The position numbers and the translations under genes were made by a program. A stretch of DNA of 64,000 nt. Source: Marinovum sp048263515. Its GTDB lineage: Bacteria > Pseudomonadota > Alphaproteobacteria > Rhodobacterales > Rhodobacteraceae. The notes beneath the pieces are model-generated. The model searched no databases. It had not been told where the DNA came from and saw only the letters and a program-made list of their open reading frames with translations. The stretch covers positions 1 through 64,000 of the forward strand of contig NZ_JBLXEC010000012.1 of NCBI RefSeq assembly GCF_048263515.1, given 5' to 3'. How positions within the stretch are numbered: the stretch's first letter is position 1; every line of letters starts with the position of its first letter. Shown here piece by piece: positions 52,737 through 61,722 of this stretch.

Positions 52737-53861
52737 ATGACAGAGGCGGTTTTCATCGGGTCCGGCATCTACCGCGGCTCTACCTACGGCGCGCAGCATC
52801 CGCTGAGCATTCCCCGGGTGCCGACGGTGATCGACCTGTCGCGGTCGCTGGGCTGGCTGCCGGAGGGGCGCTACCGCGTCTCGCCGCGGGCCAAGCCGGT
52901 GGCGTTGCAGACCTTCCACACACCCCGGTACATCACCGCGCTTCAGGCCGCCGAGGCCGCGCAGGCGGTGAGCGACGACATCCGCGACCGCCACGGGCTG
53001 GGCACCCTGTCGAACCCGATCTACGGCGAGATGTTTCGCCGTCCGGCCACCGCCGCCGGCGGCTCTCTGCTGGGCGCGGCGCTGCTGCGGGACGGCGGCA
53101 TCGTCTTCAACCCCGGCGGCGGCACCCATCACGGCATGGCCGACCGGGCGGCCGGCTTCTGCTACCTCAACGATCCGGTGCTGGCGCTGCTGGCCTTTCG
53201 GGCGCAGGGGCTCAAGCGGATCCTCTATCTCGACATCGACGCGCACCATTGCGACGGGGTCGAGGCGGCGCTGGCCGGCGCGCCGGACATCCGGATGATC
53301 TCGGTCCACGAGGCAAAGCGCTGGCCCTTCACCGGCGACTTTACCGACCGCGCCGATGGCGCGGCGCTCAACCTGCCGGTGCCGCGGGGTTTCAACGACA
53401 GCGAATTCGCGCTTCTGCGCGACCGGGTGATCCTGCCGGCGATCGACCGGCTGGATCCGCAGGTGATCGTGCTGCAATGCGGTGCCGATGCGGTCGAGGA
53501 GGACCCTCTGGCGCGGTTGAGCCTGTCGAACCAAGCGCATTTCGATCTCGTGGCGCGTCTGAAACACGCGGCCCCGCGGCTCCTGGTGCTGGGCGGTGGC
53601 GGTTACAATCCCTGGAGCGTCGGGCGGCTCTGGACCGGGGTCTGGGGCGTGCTGAGCAGGCAGGACCTGCCGGAGCAGCTGGAGGGCGAGCCGCGCGAAA
53701 TCCTCGAGGCGCTGACCTGGGTGCGACAGCGCGGGGCGGTGCCGGGCTATCTCACCAAGACGCTGCAGGACGTGCCGCGCCCGGGACCGGTGCGCGCCGA
53801 AATCGACACCTTGGCCGACGCGGCGAGAGAACTGGCAAAGCGGTGGGATTGGAGCGGGTAA
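52737..53861 (+). CDS. Histone-deacetylase-family protein (AcuC-like)
   Basis: This 374-residue metal-dependent deacylase has NPGGGTHHGMADRAAGFCYL (catalytic His pair) and YLDIDAHHCDGVE (zinc-binding Asp/His) and VLQCGADAVEEDPL (second zinc Asp). It acts on acetyl-lysine or acyl-amine substrates; bacterial targets include acetyl-CoA synthetase in AcuC. ATG 52737 is the conserved start. Its last 12 bases overlap the 3' part of tRNA-Gly on the opposite strand. Confidence 0.9.
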   Translation: MTEAVFIGSGIYRGSTYGAQHPLSIPRVPTVIDLSRSLGWLPEGRYRVSPRAKPVALQTFHTPRYITALQAAEAAQAVSDDIRDRHGLGTLSNPIYGEMFRRPATAAGGSLLGAALLRDGGIVFNPGGGTHHGMADRAAGFCYLNDPVLALLAFRAQGLKRILYLDIDAHHCDGVEAALAGAPDIRMISVHEAKRWPFTGDFTDRADGAALNLPVPRGFNDSEFALLRDRVILPAIDRLDPQVIVLQCGADAVEEDPLARLSLSNQAHFDLVARLKHAAPRLLVLGGGGYNPWSVGRLWTGVWGVLSRQDLPEQLEGEPREILEALTWVRQRGAVPGYLTKTLQDVPRPGPVRAEIDTLADAARELAKRWDWSG

Positions 53862-53923
53862 CGGGAATTGAACCCGTAACTTAAGCTTGGGAAGCTCGCG
53901 TGATACCTTTTCACCATACCCGC
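53850..53923 (-). tRNA. tRNA-Gly (anticodon CCC)
   Basis: A 74-nt tRNA on the minus strand. The acceptor GCGGGTA pairs with TACCCGC; the anticodon loop TTCCCAA gives CCC for GGG glycine codons; the T-arm has GGTTCAATTCC; and CCA is encoded at 53850-53852. The 3' end lies inside the deacetylase-family gene, overlapping its last 12 bases including the stop codon. Confidence 0.95.
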
Positions 53924-54034
53924 GCTCTGGGGGCTGGAAATACCGCAGCGGCGGCGGTTCTGCAAGAGGGATGGCGCCCGACCAAGGTCAGAAAAGCGAC
54001 GCTGGCAGGACCTGGGCCCAACCAGCGACAGCGA

Positions 54035-54790
54035 TCAATTGAAGTGGTAATTCCAGTAGATCGAGGCGACGCCCAGCTTGGCATCGACGTCGAAGGATTC
54101 GTTGAAGTTCGAGGGCGAGGAGGTGCCGTCATGCTCCATGGTGCCGAAGTCGAAGTGGCGATAGCTCATGCCCACCGACACGCGATCGGACACCTTGTAG
54201 CCCACGCCAACGCCGGCGACATAGCCGGTGCGCTTCTCCTCTTTTTCGAATTCCTCGAGAAAGAAATTGTCGTCGTGCTTGATGCCGACCGAGGCGGTTG
54301 CGACACCGGCCTCGATATAGGGTTTCAGACGGCCCCGCGCAAAGCCCACCTGACCGGTCAAGGCAAGCGGGTTCCTGATAGAGCCCGAGAATTCGTCGGA
54401 GGCGAAGTAGGGGCTCTGGGCCTGGTGTTCGAGGTCGAGTGCCAGGCCGCTCAGTTCGACACCAAATACCAGGTTGTTCGACGTCTGAAAGGCATAGCCC
54501 AATTGCACGCCCGCAGCGCCGCGTTCGATCTCGACATCGAAATCGTCGCCGGGCGCAGTGGAATAGAATCCGCCGTCGTTGTCTTCCCAGTCCACGTTCC
54601 CGCGCGCGTAGTTGGCGCCGATACCGCCGTAGAAGCCGGACCAGTCGACACCCTGCGGCGGTGCGGGGATCGGCACCGGGATGGGGGCTGGCGCCGGCGT
54701 GGGGTCGAAACCGGCGGCCTAGGCGGCGCCGGCGCTGGCGAGGGCTGCGACAATCGCCGCCCGGGATATCTGTGAGAGTCTGGTGGTCAT
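54035..54790 (-). pseudogene. Outer-membrane beta-barrel protein gene split by an in-frame amber codon
   Basis: An ATG at 54790 opens a signal peptide (MTTRLSQISRAAIVAALASAGAA) that runs into TAG at 54719-54721, then continues in frame as AAGFDPTPAP... into a 213-residue barrel domain (WSGFYGGIGANYARGN, ending in YWNYHFN with C-terminal aromatic). The TAG is at the predicted cleavage site and is one C-to-T change from CAG (Gln), which would restore AGAAQAA. The barrel part alone could start at an ATG (54676) but would lack a signal. It therefore looks inactivated or is a sequence error. The family is OmpW/OmpA-like porins of unknown role. Confidence 0.75.
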
Positions 54791-54855
54791 TTGAAAACCC
54801 TATTATTATCAACCGATTGACGTGGAAACGGCCGTTTCGGTTACAGCTGCCTCGT

Positions 54856-54903
54856 TCCGAAAGGCGGGCCTTTCGGACGGTTCGGAATGAGGATCCCGAA
54901 CCG
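54856..54903. repeat. Two adjacent perfect hairpins upstream of the OMP gene
   Basis: TCCGAAAGGC (54856-54865) pairs with GCCTTTCGGA (54868-54877); directly after it CGGTTCGG (54878-54885) pairs with CCGAACCG (54896-54903). They lie between the end of the RACo-like gene and the OMP gene, on the same transcript strand, and could be terminator-like or operator structures. No U-tract is present. Confidence 0.6.
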
Positions 54904-55045
54904 CATCTAAACACGACTCATGCGGGTGCGGGTGATCACATATTATTGCTGAAGGCGATGCGTTGCCGTAACGTCACAGTGTGGCGGGCGAGCCGCGGCA
55001 GACCGCCCATGTCGGGCGTTCTGCACTGGTGCCCTCGCCGCGCGA

Positions 55046-57094
55046 TCAGCCGCGCCGGCGCCGCCGTCTGCGGCCGCCGTCGCCCTCGTCACCGCCGGTG
55101 TTGAAGCTGACGTCGGGCAGGGTGACCAGCTTGAGCAGTTCCGGAAAGGGATCGGTGGCATGGGGGATGGCGTTGGCGTTGACGAAATGCTCCTGAAATT
55201 TCGGCTCGATCGCGGTCTCGACCTTGGTGATCTGGCGCACCACGCGCTCGATTTCGGCCCGTGCGGCAACATTGCAGAGCGCGATGCGCGCGCCGGTGCC
55301 GGCGGCATTGCCGGCGCTGGTCACCTTGTCGAGCGGTACGTCCGGGATCATCCCCAGCACCATGGCATGTAGCGGCGAGATATGCGCGCCAAAGGCCCCG
55401 GCCAGCACCACCCGGTCGACATGATCGACACCGCGAGTGTCCATCAACAGCCGTGCCCCGGCGTATAGTGCTGATTTCGCGAGCTGAATGGCGCGGATAT
55501 CGCCCTGGGTCACGGTGATGCGCGGACCGCCCTCGGCGCTGGCATCGTGGATCAGATAGGCGTGCGTCCGCCCCTCGGGGATCGAACGCGGCGTGCCGGT
55601 GTGATCGGCACCGCCGATCAGGCCGGAGGCATCGACCAGACCGGCAAGGCGCATTTCGGCCACCGCCTCGATGATGCCGGAGCCGCAGATGCCGGTGATG
55701 CCGGTGGCGGCGGTGGCCTCGTCAAACCCGTCCTCGTCGGACCAGAGATCGCAGCCGATGACGCGGAAACGCGGCTCCTTGGTCACGGGGTCGATGCGGA
55801 TCGCCTCGATGGCGCCGGGCGCGGCGCGCTGTCCTGAGGAGATCTGCGCGCCTTCAAAGGCCGGGCCGGTGGGCGAGGAACAGGCCAGAACGCGGGTCTT
55901 GTCGCCCAGCAGGATCTCGGCATTGGTGCCGACGTCGACCATCAGGGCGAGGTCCTCGCTCTTGCCGGGCTCTTCCGACAGCGCCACCGCCGCGGCATCG
56001 GCGCCGACGTGGCCGGCGATGCAAGGCAGCACATAGGTCCTGGCGCGCGGGTTGATCGCGGTCAGGTCAAGCTCGCGCGCGTCGATCCGGAGCGACTCGG
56101 AGGTGGCCAGCGCAAAGGGCGCCTGTCCCAGTTCCACCGGGTCGATGCCCAGCAGCAGGTGGTGCATCACCGGGTTGCAGACAAAAACCGTCTCGACGAT
56201 CAGCGCCGGGTCGATTTCCGCCTCTTTGGCGATTTCCTCGAACAGGGTGTTGAGCGCCTCGCGCACCGCCGCCGTCATCTCGGCCTCGCCGCCGGGGTTC
56301 ATCATCGCATAGGACACCCGGCTCATCAGGTCTTCGCCAAAGCGGATCTGCGGGTTCATGATGCCGGACGAGGCCTTGACTTCGCCGGTCTCCAGATCGG
56401 TGAGATGCGCCGCGATGGTGGTGGAGCCAAGGTCGATGGCGAGACCGTAAAGCCCGGCCTCATGCAGCCCGGGCCAGATGTCGATCACCGTCGAGCGGTC
56501 GGCCTTGTGGTCGCGGTGCAGCGCCACGGTGACCTTCCACTGGCCCTTGCGCAGCACTTTCTGGAGTTTACCCATCAGGCCAAGATCGGCGCGCAGACCC
56601 TTGATCTCCCATTGCTTTTCAAGCGCGCGTTCCAGCCGCTCGAAATCGCCGGTGGGTTCGTGCATATCGGGCTCTTCGACCTCGACAAAATAGAGCCGCG
56701 TCGCCGGGTCCATGGTGATGACGCGGGCGCTGGCCGCCTTGCGCACCACCTGCTTGTGCACCTGGCTTTCGGGCGGCACGTCGATCACCACGTCCGATTG
56801 CAACGTCGCCTGACAGCCCAGCCGACGGCCGGGTTTCAGCCCGCGCTTCTGGTCGTAGCGTTCCTCGACCGAATTCCAGGGCGACAGCGCGTCGGGCGCA
56901 ACGGTCACGCCGTGCTTGGAAAACTCGCCCACGCCGGGGGTGATCTGGCATTTCGAACAGATGCCGCGCCCACCGCAGACCGAGTCGAGATCGACGCCCA
57001 GCTGCCGGGCGGCGGTCAGGATCGGTGTGCCGGCAGGAAAGCGGCCGCGTTTGCCGGAGGGGGTAAAGACGACAAGGGGATCTTGGGGGGCCAT
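55046..57094 (-). CDS. RACo/RamA-like ferredoxin-ASKHA protein (corrinoid activation)
   Basis: This is a 682-residue protein. The N-terminal 2Fe-2S ferredoxin domain has C40, C46, C49 and C94. Residues ~235-650 form the ASKHA/DUF4445 ATPase with YGLAIDLGSTTIAAHLTDLE, VDVGTNAEILLG and LAGAFGAHISPLH. The C-terminus ends in a seven-Arg run. RACo proteins use ATP to reduce the cobalt of inactive corrinoid proteins back to Co(I). No corrinoid protein or methyltransferase gene is next to it here. ATG 57094 fits the family start. Confidence 0.85.
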   Translation of the reverse strand: MAPQDPLVVFTPSGKRGRFPAGTPILTAARQLGVDLDSVCGGRGICSKCQITPGVGEFSKHGVTVAPDALSPWNSVEERYDQKRGLKPGRRLGCQATLQSDVVIDVPPESQVHKQVVRKAASARVITMDPATRLYFVEVEEPDMHEPTGDFERLERALEKQWEIKGLRADLGLMGKLQKVLRKGQWKVTVALHRDHKADRSTVIDIWPGLHEAGLYGLAIDLGSTTIAAHLTDLETGEVKASSGIMNPQIRFGEDLMSRVSYAMMNPGGEAEMTAAVREALNTLFEEIAKEAEIDPALIVETVFVCNPVMHHLLLGIDPVELGQAPFALATSESLRIDARELDLTAINPRARTYVLPCIAGHVGADAAAVALSEEPGKSEDLALMVDVGTNAEILLGDKTRVLACSSPTGPAFEGAQISSGQRAAPGAIEAIRIDPVTKEPRFRVIGCDLWSDEDGFDEATAATGITGICGSGIIEAVAEMRLAGLVDASGLIGGADHTGTPRSIPEGRTHAYLIHDASAEGGPRITVTQGDIRAIQLAKSALYAGARLLMDTRGVDHVDRVVLAGAFGAHISPLHAMVLGMIPDVPLDKVTSAGNAAGTGARIALCNVAARAEIERVVRQITKVETAIEPKFQEHFVNANAIPHATDPFPELLKLVTLPDVSFNTGGDEGDGGRRRRRRRG

Positions 57095-57181
57095 GGGATT
57101 CTCTTTCACGCGTTTGGCGCGACTATAGGCAGCGAGCGCCAGAGGGAAAGGCCACAAGCGGCAGGCGGGGCCGCGGATGCG

Positions 57182-58339
57182 TCAGCGTGCCTCGGCCTCG
57201 TCGAGCCAATGCAGGATCTCGCCGCGGTTGCCGTCGAGGTCGGGCGCCGGCGGCCGGGTGGTGCGATCCTCCATCCCCGACAGCTTGATCGGGTTGCCGG
57301 CGGCAGTAAAGGCATGCCGCCCGTTCCGGTCGAGCACGTCGACCACCATTTTCCGCGCGAGGATCTGCGGGTCCTTGAGCACCTGCGCCACATCCTGGAT
57401 CGGCGCGGTCGGAATGCCCGCGGCGCCGAGCTTGGCAATCCAGAAAGCAGTGGTGTTGTCCAGCGTCACCGCTTCGATCAAGCGCTTGAGAAGGCGGGCA
57501 TTCTTGCAACGCGCCGGGTTGGTGGCAAAGCGCGGATCCTCGTTGATCGGCAGCGCCAGGCAAATGCAGAGCTTTTCGAACAGCTGGTCGTTGCCGGCGG
57601 CGATGACAAAGAGCCCGTCAGAGGCGTGGAAGGTCTCGAAGGGGGTGATCGAGGGATGGCGCGCGCCGGTGCGGCCCGGTGGCGTGCCGGTGGCGGTGGT
57701 GATGGCAATCGCATGTTCCAGGATCGCCAATTGGCTGTCGAGCATGGCAATGTCGATCTTGCGCCCCTTGCCGGTCTGCTCGCGGTCATAAAGCGCCGCC
57801 AGCACGCCCTGGGTCAGGTACATGCCGGCGATAATGTCGCCGATCGAGGCGCCGACGCGCACCGGGTCGCGGCCTTTCTCGCCGGTGATCGACATCACCC
57901 CGCCGCGGGCCTGGGCCACCATGTCATAGGCGGGTCGCTTGGCATCCGGCCCGGTGTGGCCAAAGCCCGAGACCGCGCCATAGATCAGCCGCGGATAGGC
58001 GGCGTGCAGGTCGGACCAGCCATAGCCCAGCCGTTCCATTACCCCGGGGCGAAAGTTCTCGACCACCACGTCGGCGCGCGCCAGCAACCGGTGAAAGACC
58101 ACGCGGTCGGCTTCGGCCTTCAGATCGAGGGCGATGCTTTTCTTGGAGTGATTGAGCGCCGAAAAATAGGCACTCTTGCCGTCCTTGAACGGCGGAAAGG
58201 CGCGTGTGTCGTCGCCGCTGCGCGGCCGTTCGACCTTGATCACCCGGGCGCCCAGATCGGCCAGCGTCATGGTGGCAAAGGGCCCGGCCAGCACATGGGT
58301 CAGGTCGAGGACGGTCACATTGGCAAGCGGATTGGGCAT
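57182..58339 (-). CDS. CaiB/BaiF family CoA-transferase
   Basis: This is a 385-residue class III CoA-transferase. It has VTVLDLTHVLAGPFATMTLA near the start, VVVENFRPGVMERLGYGW, and GSVSGFGHTG-like spacing around residue 150, typical of the fold. It moves CoA between carboxylic acids; the substrate is unknown. It lies 87 bp upstream of the RACo-like gene on the same strand, so they may be cotranscribed. The low-GC-free 214-bp gap to the aminotransferase gene holds the divergent promoters. Confidence 0.88.
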   Translation of the reverse strand: MPNPLANVTVLDLTHVLAGPFATMTLADLGARVIKVERPRSGDDTRAFPPFKDGKSAYFSALNHSKKSIALDLKAEADRVVFHRLLARADVVVENFRPGVMERLGYGWSDLHAAYPRLIYGAVSGFGHTGPDAKRPAYDMVAQARGGVMSITGEKGRDPVRVGASIGDIIAGMYLTQGVLAALYDREQTGKGRKIDIAMLDSQLAILEHAIAITTATGTPPGRTGARHPSITPFETFHASDGLFVIAAGNDQLFEKLCICLALPINEDPRFATNPARCKNARLLKRLIEAVTLDNTTAFWIAKLGAAGIPTAPIQDVAQVLKDPQILARKMVVDVLDRNGRHAFTAAGNPIKLSGMEDRTTRPPAPDLDGNRGEILHWLDEAEAR

Positions 58340-58553
58340 TGGCGATTCCCCGGGTTGATCGGCCTCAGACTACGCCGGGAGTATGACCGATATTTTGACG
58401 CGAGCGGCAAGGCAGCCTGCAGCCTTGGGCTGATTTCGGCCCATCGCTTCGGGGCGGGGCCTGATTTCCGGGCAGCGGAAAGCCGGTTTTCCCTTGCGCA
58501 GCCGCGGTGTAGCATCCGCGCAAGATTTCAACGCTCTCAACGGAAGCTCCCCG

Positions 58554-59723
58554 ATGTCTGACCTGATCTTTGCCGACAGCCTTTCGCGGCTGGGAACCGA
58601 AAGCGCCTTCATGGTGCTGGCGCGCGCCTCGAAACTGGCGGCCGAGGGGCGCGACATCATCAACCTCGGGATCGGCCAGCCGGATTTCCAGACGCCCGAA
58701 CATATCGTCGAAGCCGGGATCAAGGCGCTGCGTGACGGTCATCACGGCTATACGCCCGCCAACGGGTTGCCGGCGCTGCGCGAGGCGGTGGCGGCGGATC
58801 TGCACCGTCGACACGGCGCCGAGGTCAACCCCGACAACGTGGTGGTGGTGCCGGGGGGCAAGCCGACGATGTTCTTTGCCGTGCTGATGTTCGGCCAGCC
58901 GGGCACGGAAATCATGTATCCGAACCCCGGCTTTCCGATCTACGAGTCGGTGATCAAGTATTCCGGCGCGACGCCGGTGCCGATCCGGTTGCGCGAGGAG
59001 AACGGCTTTGCCTTTTCCGCCGACGAGGTGCTGGGCCAGATCACCGACAAGACCCGGCTGATCATCATCAATTCGCCCGCCAATCCCACCGGCGGCGTCA
59101 CGCCGCGCGAAGAGATCGACAAGCTGGTCAAGGGTTTGCTGGATCATCCTCACGTGGCGCTTCTGTCTGACGAGATCTATAGCCAGATGCTCTATCACGG
59201 TCAGGAGCACGTCAGCCTGCTGCAATATCCCGAGATCCGCGACCGGCTGATCCTGCTCGATGGCTGGTCCAAGACCTATGCGATGACCGGCTGGCGGCTG
59301 GGGTTCGCGGTCTGGCCGGAGGCGGCGGTGGACCATGTCACGCGGCTTTGCATCAACGACCATTCCTGCGTCAACGCCAGCGCGCAATACGCCGGCCTTG
59401 CCGCGCTGACCGGCCCGCAGGACGCGGTAACGCAGATGGTGGCAGAGTTCGACAGCCGCCGCGCGGTGATCGTCGAGGCGCTGAATGCGCTGCCGGGGGT
59501 GCGGTGCACGGACCCCGGCGGCGCGTTTTATGCCTTCCCGAACATCGAGGGCACCGGCATGAGCGCCATGGAGGCGCAGAACCGGTTTCTCGACGAGGCT
59601 GGGGTGGCCACCGTGGCGGGCACCTCGTTCGGCGCGATGGGCGAAGGCTACCTGCGGTTCTCCTACGCCAATTCCGAGGACAACATCCGCAGGGCCATCG
59701 ACCGCATCGCCGCCATTCTCTAG
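58554..59723 (+). CDS. PLP-dependent aminotransferase (class I/II, aspartate-aminotransferase-like)
   Basis: This is a 389-residue fold-type I enzyme. The PLP lysine lies in GWSKTYAMTGWRLGF, the Asn/Asp/Tyr set in NSPANPTGG and SDEIYSQ, and the Arg near the end in LRFSYANSEDN. This matches the alphaproteobacterial aminotransferase group acting on aspartate or aromatic amino acids; specificity is not readable here. ATG 58554 is the conserved start. It converges with the opp operon, four bases away. Confidence 0.88.
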   Translation: MSDLIFADSLSRLGTESAFMVLARASKLAAEGRDIINLGIGQPDFQTPEHIVEAGIKALRDGHHGYTPANGLPALREAVAADLHRRHGAEVNPDNVVVVPGGKPTMFFAVLMFGQPGTEIMYPNPGFPIYESVIKYSGATPVPIRLREENGFAFSADEVLGQITDKTRLIIINSPANPTGGVTPREEIDKLVKGLLDHPHVALLSDEIYSQMLYHGQEHVSLLQYPEIRDRLILLDGWSKTYAMTGWRLGFAVWPEAAVDHVTRLCINDHSCVNASAQYAGLAALTGPQDAVTQMVAEFDSRRAVIVEALNALPGVRCTDPGGAFYAFPNIEGTGMSAMEAQNRFLDEAGVATVAGTSFGAMGEGYLRFSYANSEDNIRRAIDRIAAIL

Positions 59724-59727
59724 GCCC

Positions 59728-60747
59728 TCAGGCGACGGGCAGAGCGCCGCCCATGGCGCTGGCCTCCTCGTAGTACGGGCAAGCGACGCAATGGCCCGGC
59801 GCCGCCTCGAGCAGCGGCGGCCGCTCCTTGGCACAGGCGTCTCGCGCGATCGGACAGCGGGTGCGAAAGACACAGCCCGACGGCGGGTTCATCGGCGAGG
59901 GCAGCTCGCCGGTCAGCACCGGCCGGTCACGGCTGCGCTCGAGCTTCGGATCGGGGATCGGCACCGAGGAGATCAGCGCCCGCGTATAGGGGTGCTTGGG
60001 GTCGCCCGTGACCTCTGCCGCGGTGCCGGTCTCGACGATACGGCCGAGGTAGAGCACGTCGATCCGCGTCGAGATATGGCGCACCACCGAGAGGTCATGC
60101 GCAATGAACATCAGGCTCAGGCCCATGTCTTTTTGCAAGCCCTTCAAAAGGTTTACCACCTGAGCCTGCACCGATACATCAAGTGCTGACACCGGCTCGT
60201 CGCAGATCACCAGCTCGGGCTCGGTGATCAGCGCGCGGGCGATGCCGATGCGCTGGCACTGGCCGCCGGAGAACTCGTGCGGATAGCGGTTCTGCAGGTT
60301 TGGCAGAAGGCCCACACGCTCCATCATCTCGCCGACGCGGCGGCGCTGTTCCTTGGCATCCAGATCGCCGCGGTGGGTTTTCAGCGGCTCGGCGATGATC
60401 TGACCGACGTTCATCCGCGGGTCGAGCGCCGCCAGCGGATCCTGAAAGACCATCTGAACATGGCGGCCATGGGCGCGCCGCTCTGACGGTTTCAGAGCGG
60501 TGATGTCCTTGCCCTTCCACAACACCTGGCCGCCCGTAGGCTTGACCGTGCCGACGATGGCGCGGGCCAGCGTCGACTTGCCCGATCCGCTTTCGCCGAC
60601 GAGACCCAGCGTCTCGCCACGGTTCACGGTCAGGTTGGCCTTGGACACCGCCTGCAGGCCGTCCGGCTTGGTCCAAGGCATGGCGCCGCGTTTCGGGATG
60701 TCGAAGGTGACGTCGAGATCGCGGGTTTCCAGCAGCACGTCGGTCAT
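59728..60747 (-). CDS. oppF: Peptide ABC transporter ATPase (OppF/DppF-like)
   Basis: This 339-residue ATPase has Walker A GESGSGKST, signature EFSGGQCQRIGIARAL, Walker B ELVICDEPVSAL and the C-terminal oligopeptide/dipeptide domain (TRCPIARDACAKERP with Cys residues that may bind an Fe-S cluster in related proteins). Its ATG overlaps the oppD stop (ATGA). It energises uptake together with OppD. Confidence 0.9.
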   Translation of the reverse strand: MTDVLLETRDLDVTFDIPKRGAMPWTKPDGLQAVSKANLTVNRGETLGLVGESGSGKSTLARAIVGTVKPTGGQVLWKGKDITALKPSERRAHGRHVQMVFQDPLAALDPRMNVGQIIAEPLKTHRGDLDAKEQRRRVGEMMERVGLLPNLQNRYPHEFSGGQCQRIGIARALITEPELVICDEPVSALDVSVQAQVVNLLKGLQKDMGLSLMFIAHDLSVVRHISTRIDVLYLGRIVETGTAAEVTGDPKHPYTRALISSVPIPDPKLERSRDRPVLTGELPSPMNPPSGCVFRTRCPIARDACAKERPPLLEAAPGHCVACPYYEEASAMGGALPVA

Positions 60748-61721
60748 CGGTGAACCTCCTCCCGGGGCGCATGGCAGGCGCGTTTGCGGTCATCGTCGAA
60801 GCGTTCCAGCGGCGGCATCTTCTCCGGGCAGGGCCCATGCGCCAATGGGCAGCGCGGGGTGAAGGGGCAGCCGCCGGTGAGCCCCAGCAGATCCGGCGGA
60901 TCGCCGGGGATGGTCAGCAGCTCGTCCTGCGGAATGTCGAGCCGCGGCACGGCGGCAAGCAGGCCCAGGGTATAGGGATGCGAGGGCGTCTCGAAGACCT
61001 TGTCGGTCGGGCCGGTCTCCATCACCCGGCCGCCATACATCACCATGGTGCGTTCGCAGGTGCCGGCGACAATGCCCAGATCATGGGTGATCAGGATGAT
61101 CGCGGTGCCGAACTCGGCCCGGACCTCGCTCAAAAGCTCCATGATCTGCGCCTGCACCGTGACGTCGAGCGCGGTGGTCGGCTCGTCGGCGATCAACAGC
61201 GCCGGGCGGCAGAGCAGGGCCATGGCGATCATGATCCGCTGGCGCATCCCGCCAGAGAACTCGTGCGGATACATGCCCAGCCGCTGTTTGGCGTCGGGAA
61301 TGCGCACCGCGTCGAGCATCTTGGCGGATTCGTTCAGCGCCTCGCGCTTCGACATGCCGCGGTGCAGTTGCAGCACCTCGGCCATCTGGGTGCCGATCTT
61401 GAGGTAGGGGTTCAGCGAGGTCATCGGATCCTGGAAGATCATCGCCACCCGCTCGGCTCGCACGGAATTCAGCTTGGCCTCCGGCAGGTTGAGGATCTCC
61501 TGGCCTTCGATCTTGACCGAGCCCTCGGAGCGGCCGTTGCGCGCCAGCAGCCCCAGCATGGCAAAGGCCAGCTGCGTCTTGCCGGACCCGCTTTCGCCGA
61601 CGATGGCCAGGGTGTCCTGTTTGGCCAGGTCTAGCGAGATGCCGTTGACCGCGCGCACCGTGCCGTCGGGCGTGTCGAAGCTGACCGAGAGGTCGCGGAC
61701 GGAGAGTAGTTGCTCTGTCAT
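60744..61721 (-). CDS. oppD: Peptide ABC transporter ATPase (OppD/DppD-like)
   Basis: This 325-residue ATPase has Walker A GESGSGKTQ, signature FSGGMRQRIMIAMAL and Walker B LLIADEPTTALDV, with the OppD C-terminal Cys-rich end (TGGCPFTPRCPLAHGPC). ATG 61721 is the start supported by the family; the frame is open 25 codons upstream into oppC. It forms the ATPase pair with OppF. Confidence 0.9.
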   Translation of the reverse strand: MTEQLLSVRDLSVSFDTPDGTVRAVNGISLDLAKQDTLAIVGESGSGKTQLAFAMLGLLARNGRSEGSVKIEGQEILNLPEAKLNSVRAERVAMIFQDPMTSLNPYLKIGTQMAEVLQLHRGMSKREALNESAKMLDAVRIPDAKQRLGMYPHEFSGGMRQRIMIAMALLCRPALLIADEPTTALDVTVQAQIMELLSEVRAEFGTAIILITHDLGIVAGTCERTMVMYGGRVMETGPTDKVFETPSHPYTLGLLAAVPRLDIPQDELLTIPGDPPDLLGLTGGCPFTPRCPLAHGPCPEKMPPLERFDDDRKRACHAPREEVHR

Positions 61722-61722
61722 C

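Noticed and set aside
54719..54721. Pyrrolysine read-through of the amber codon, suggested by the nearby RACo-like gene
   Set aside because: The codon sits in a signal peptide, not in a methylamine methyltransferase, and the outer-membrane protein family does not use pyrrolysine. A CAG-to-TAG change is simpler.
56009..58561. Very long open frame on the plus strand (about 850 codons)
   Set aside because: It lies antisense to the RACo-like and CaiB genes, which have clear motifs. Its composition (His/Arg/Gly/Gln rich) is typical of the mirror frame of high-GC genes.
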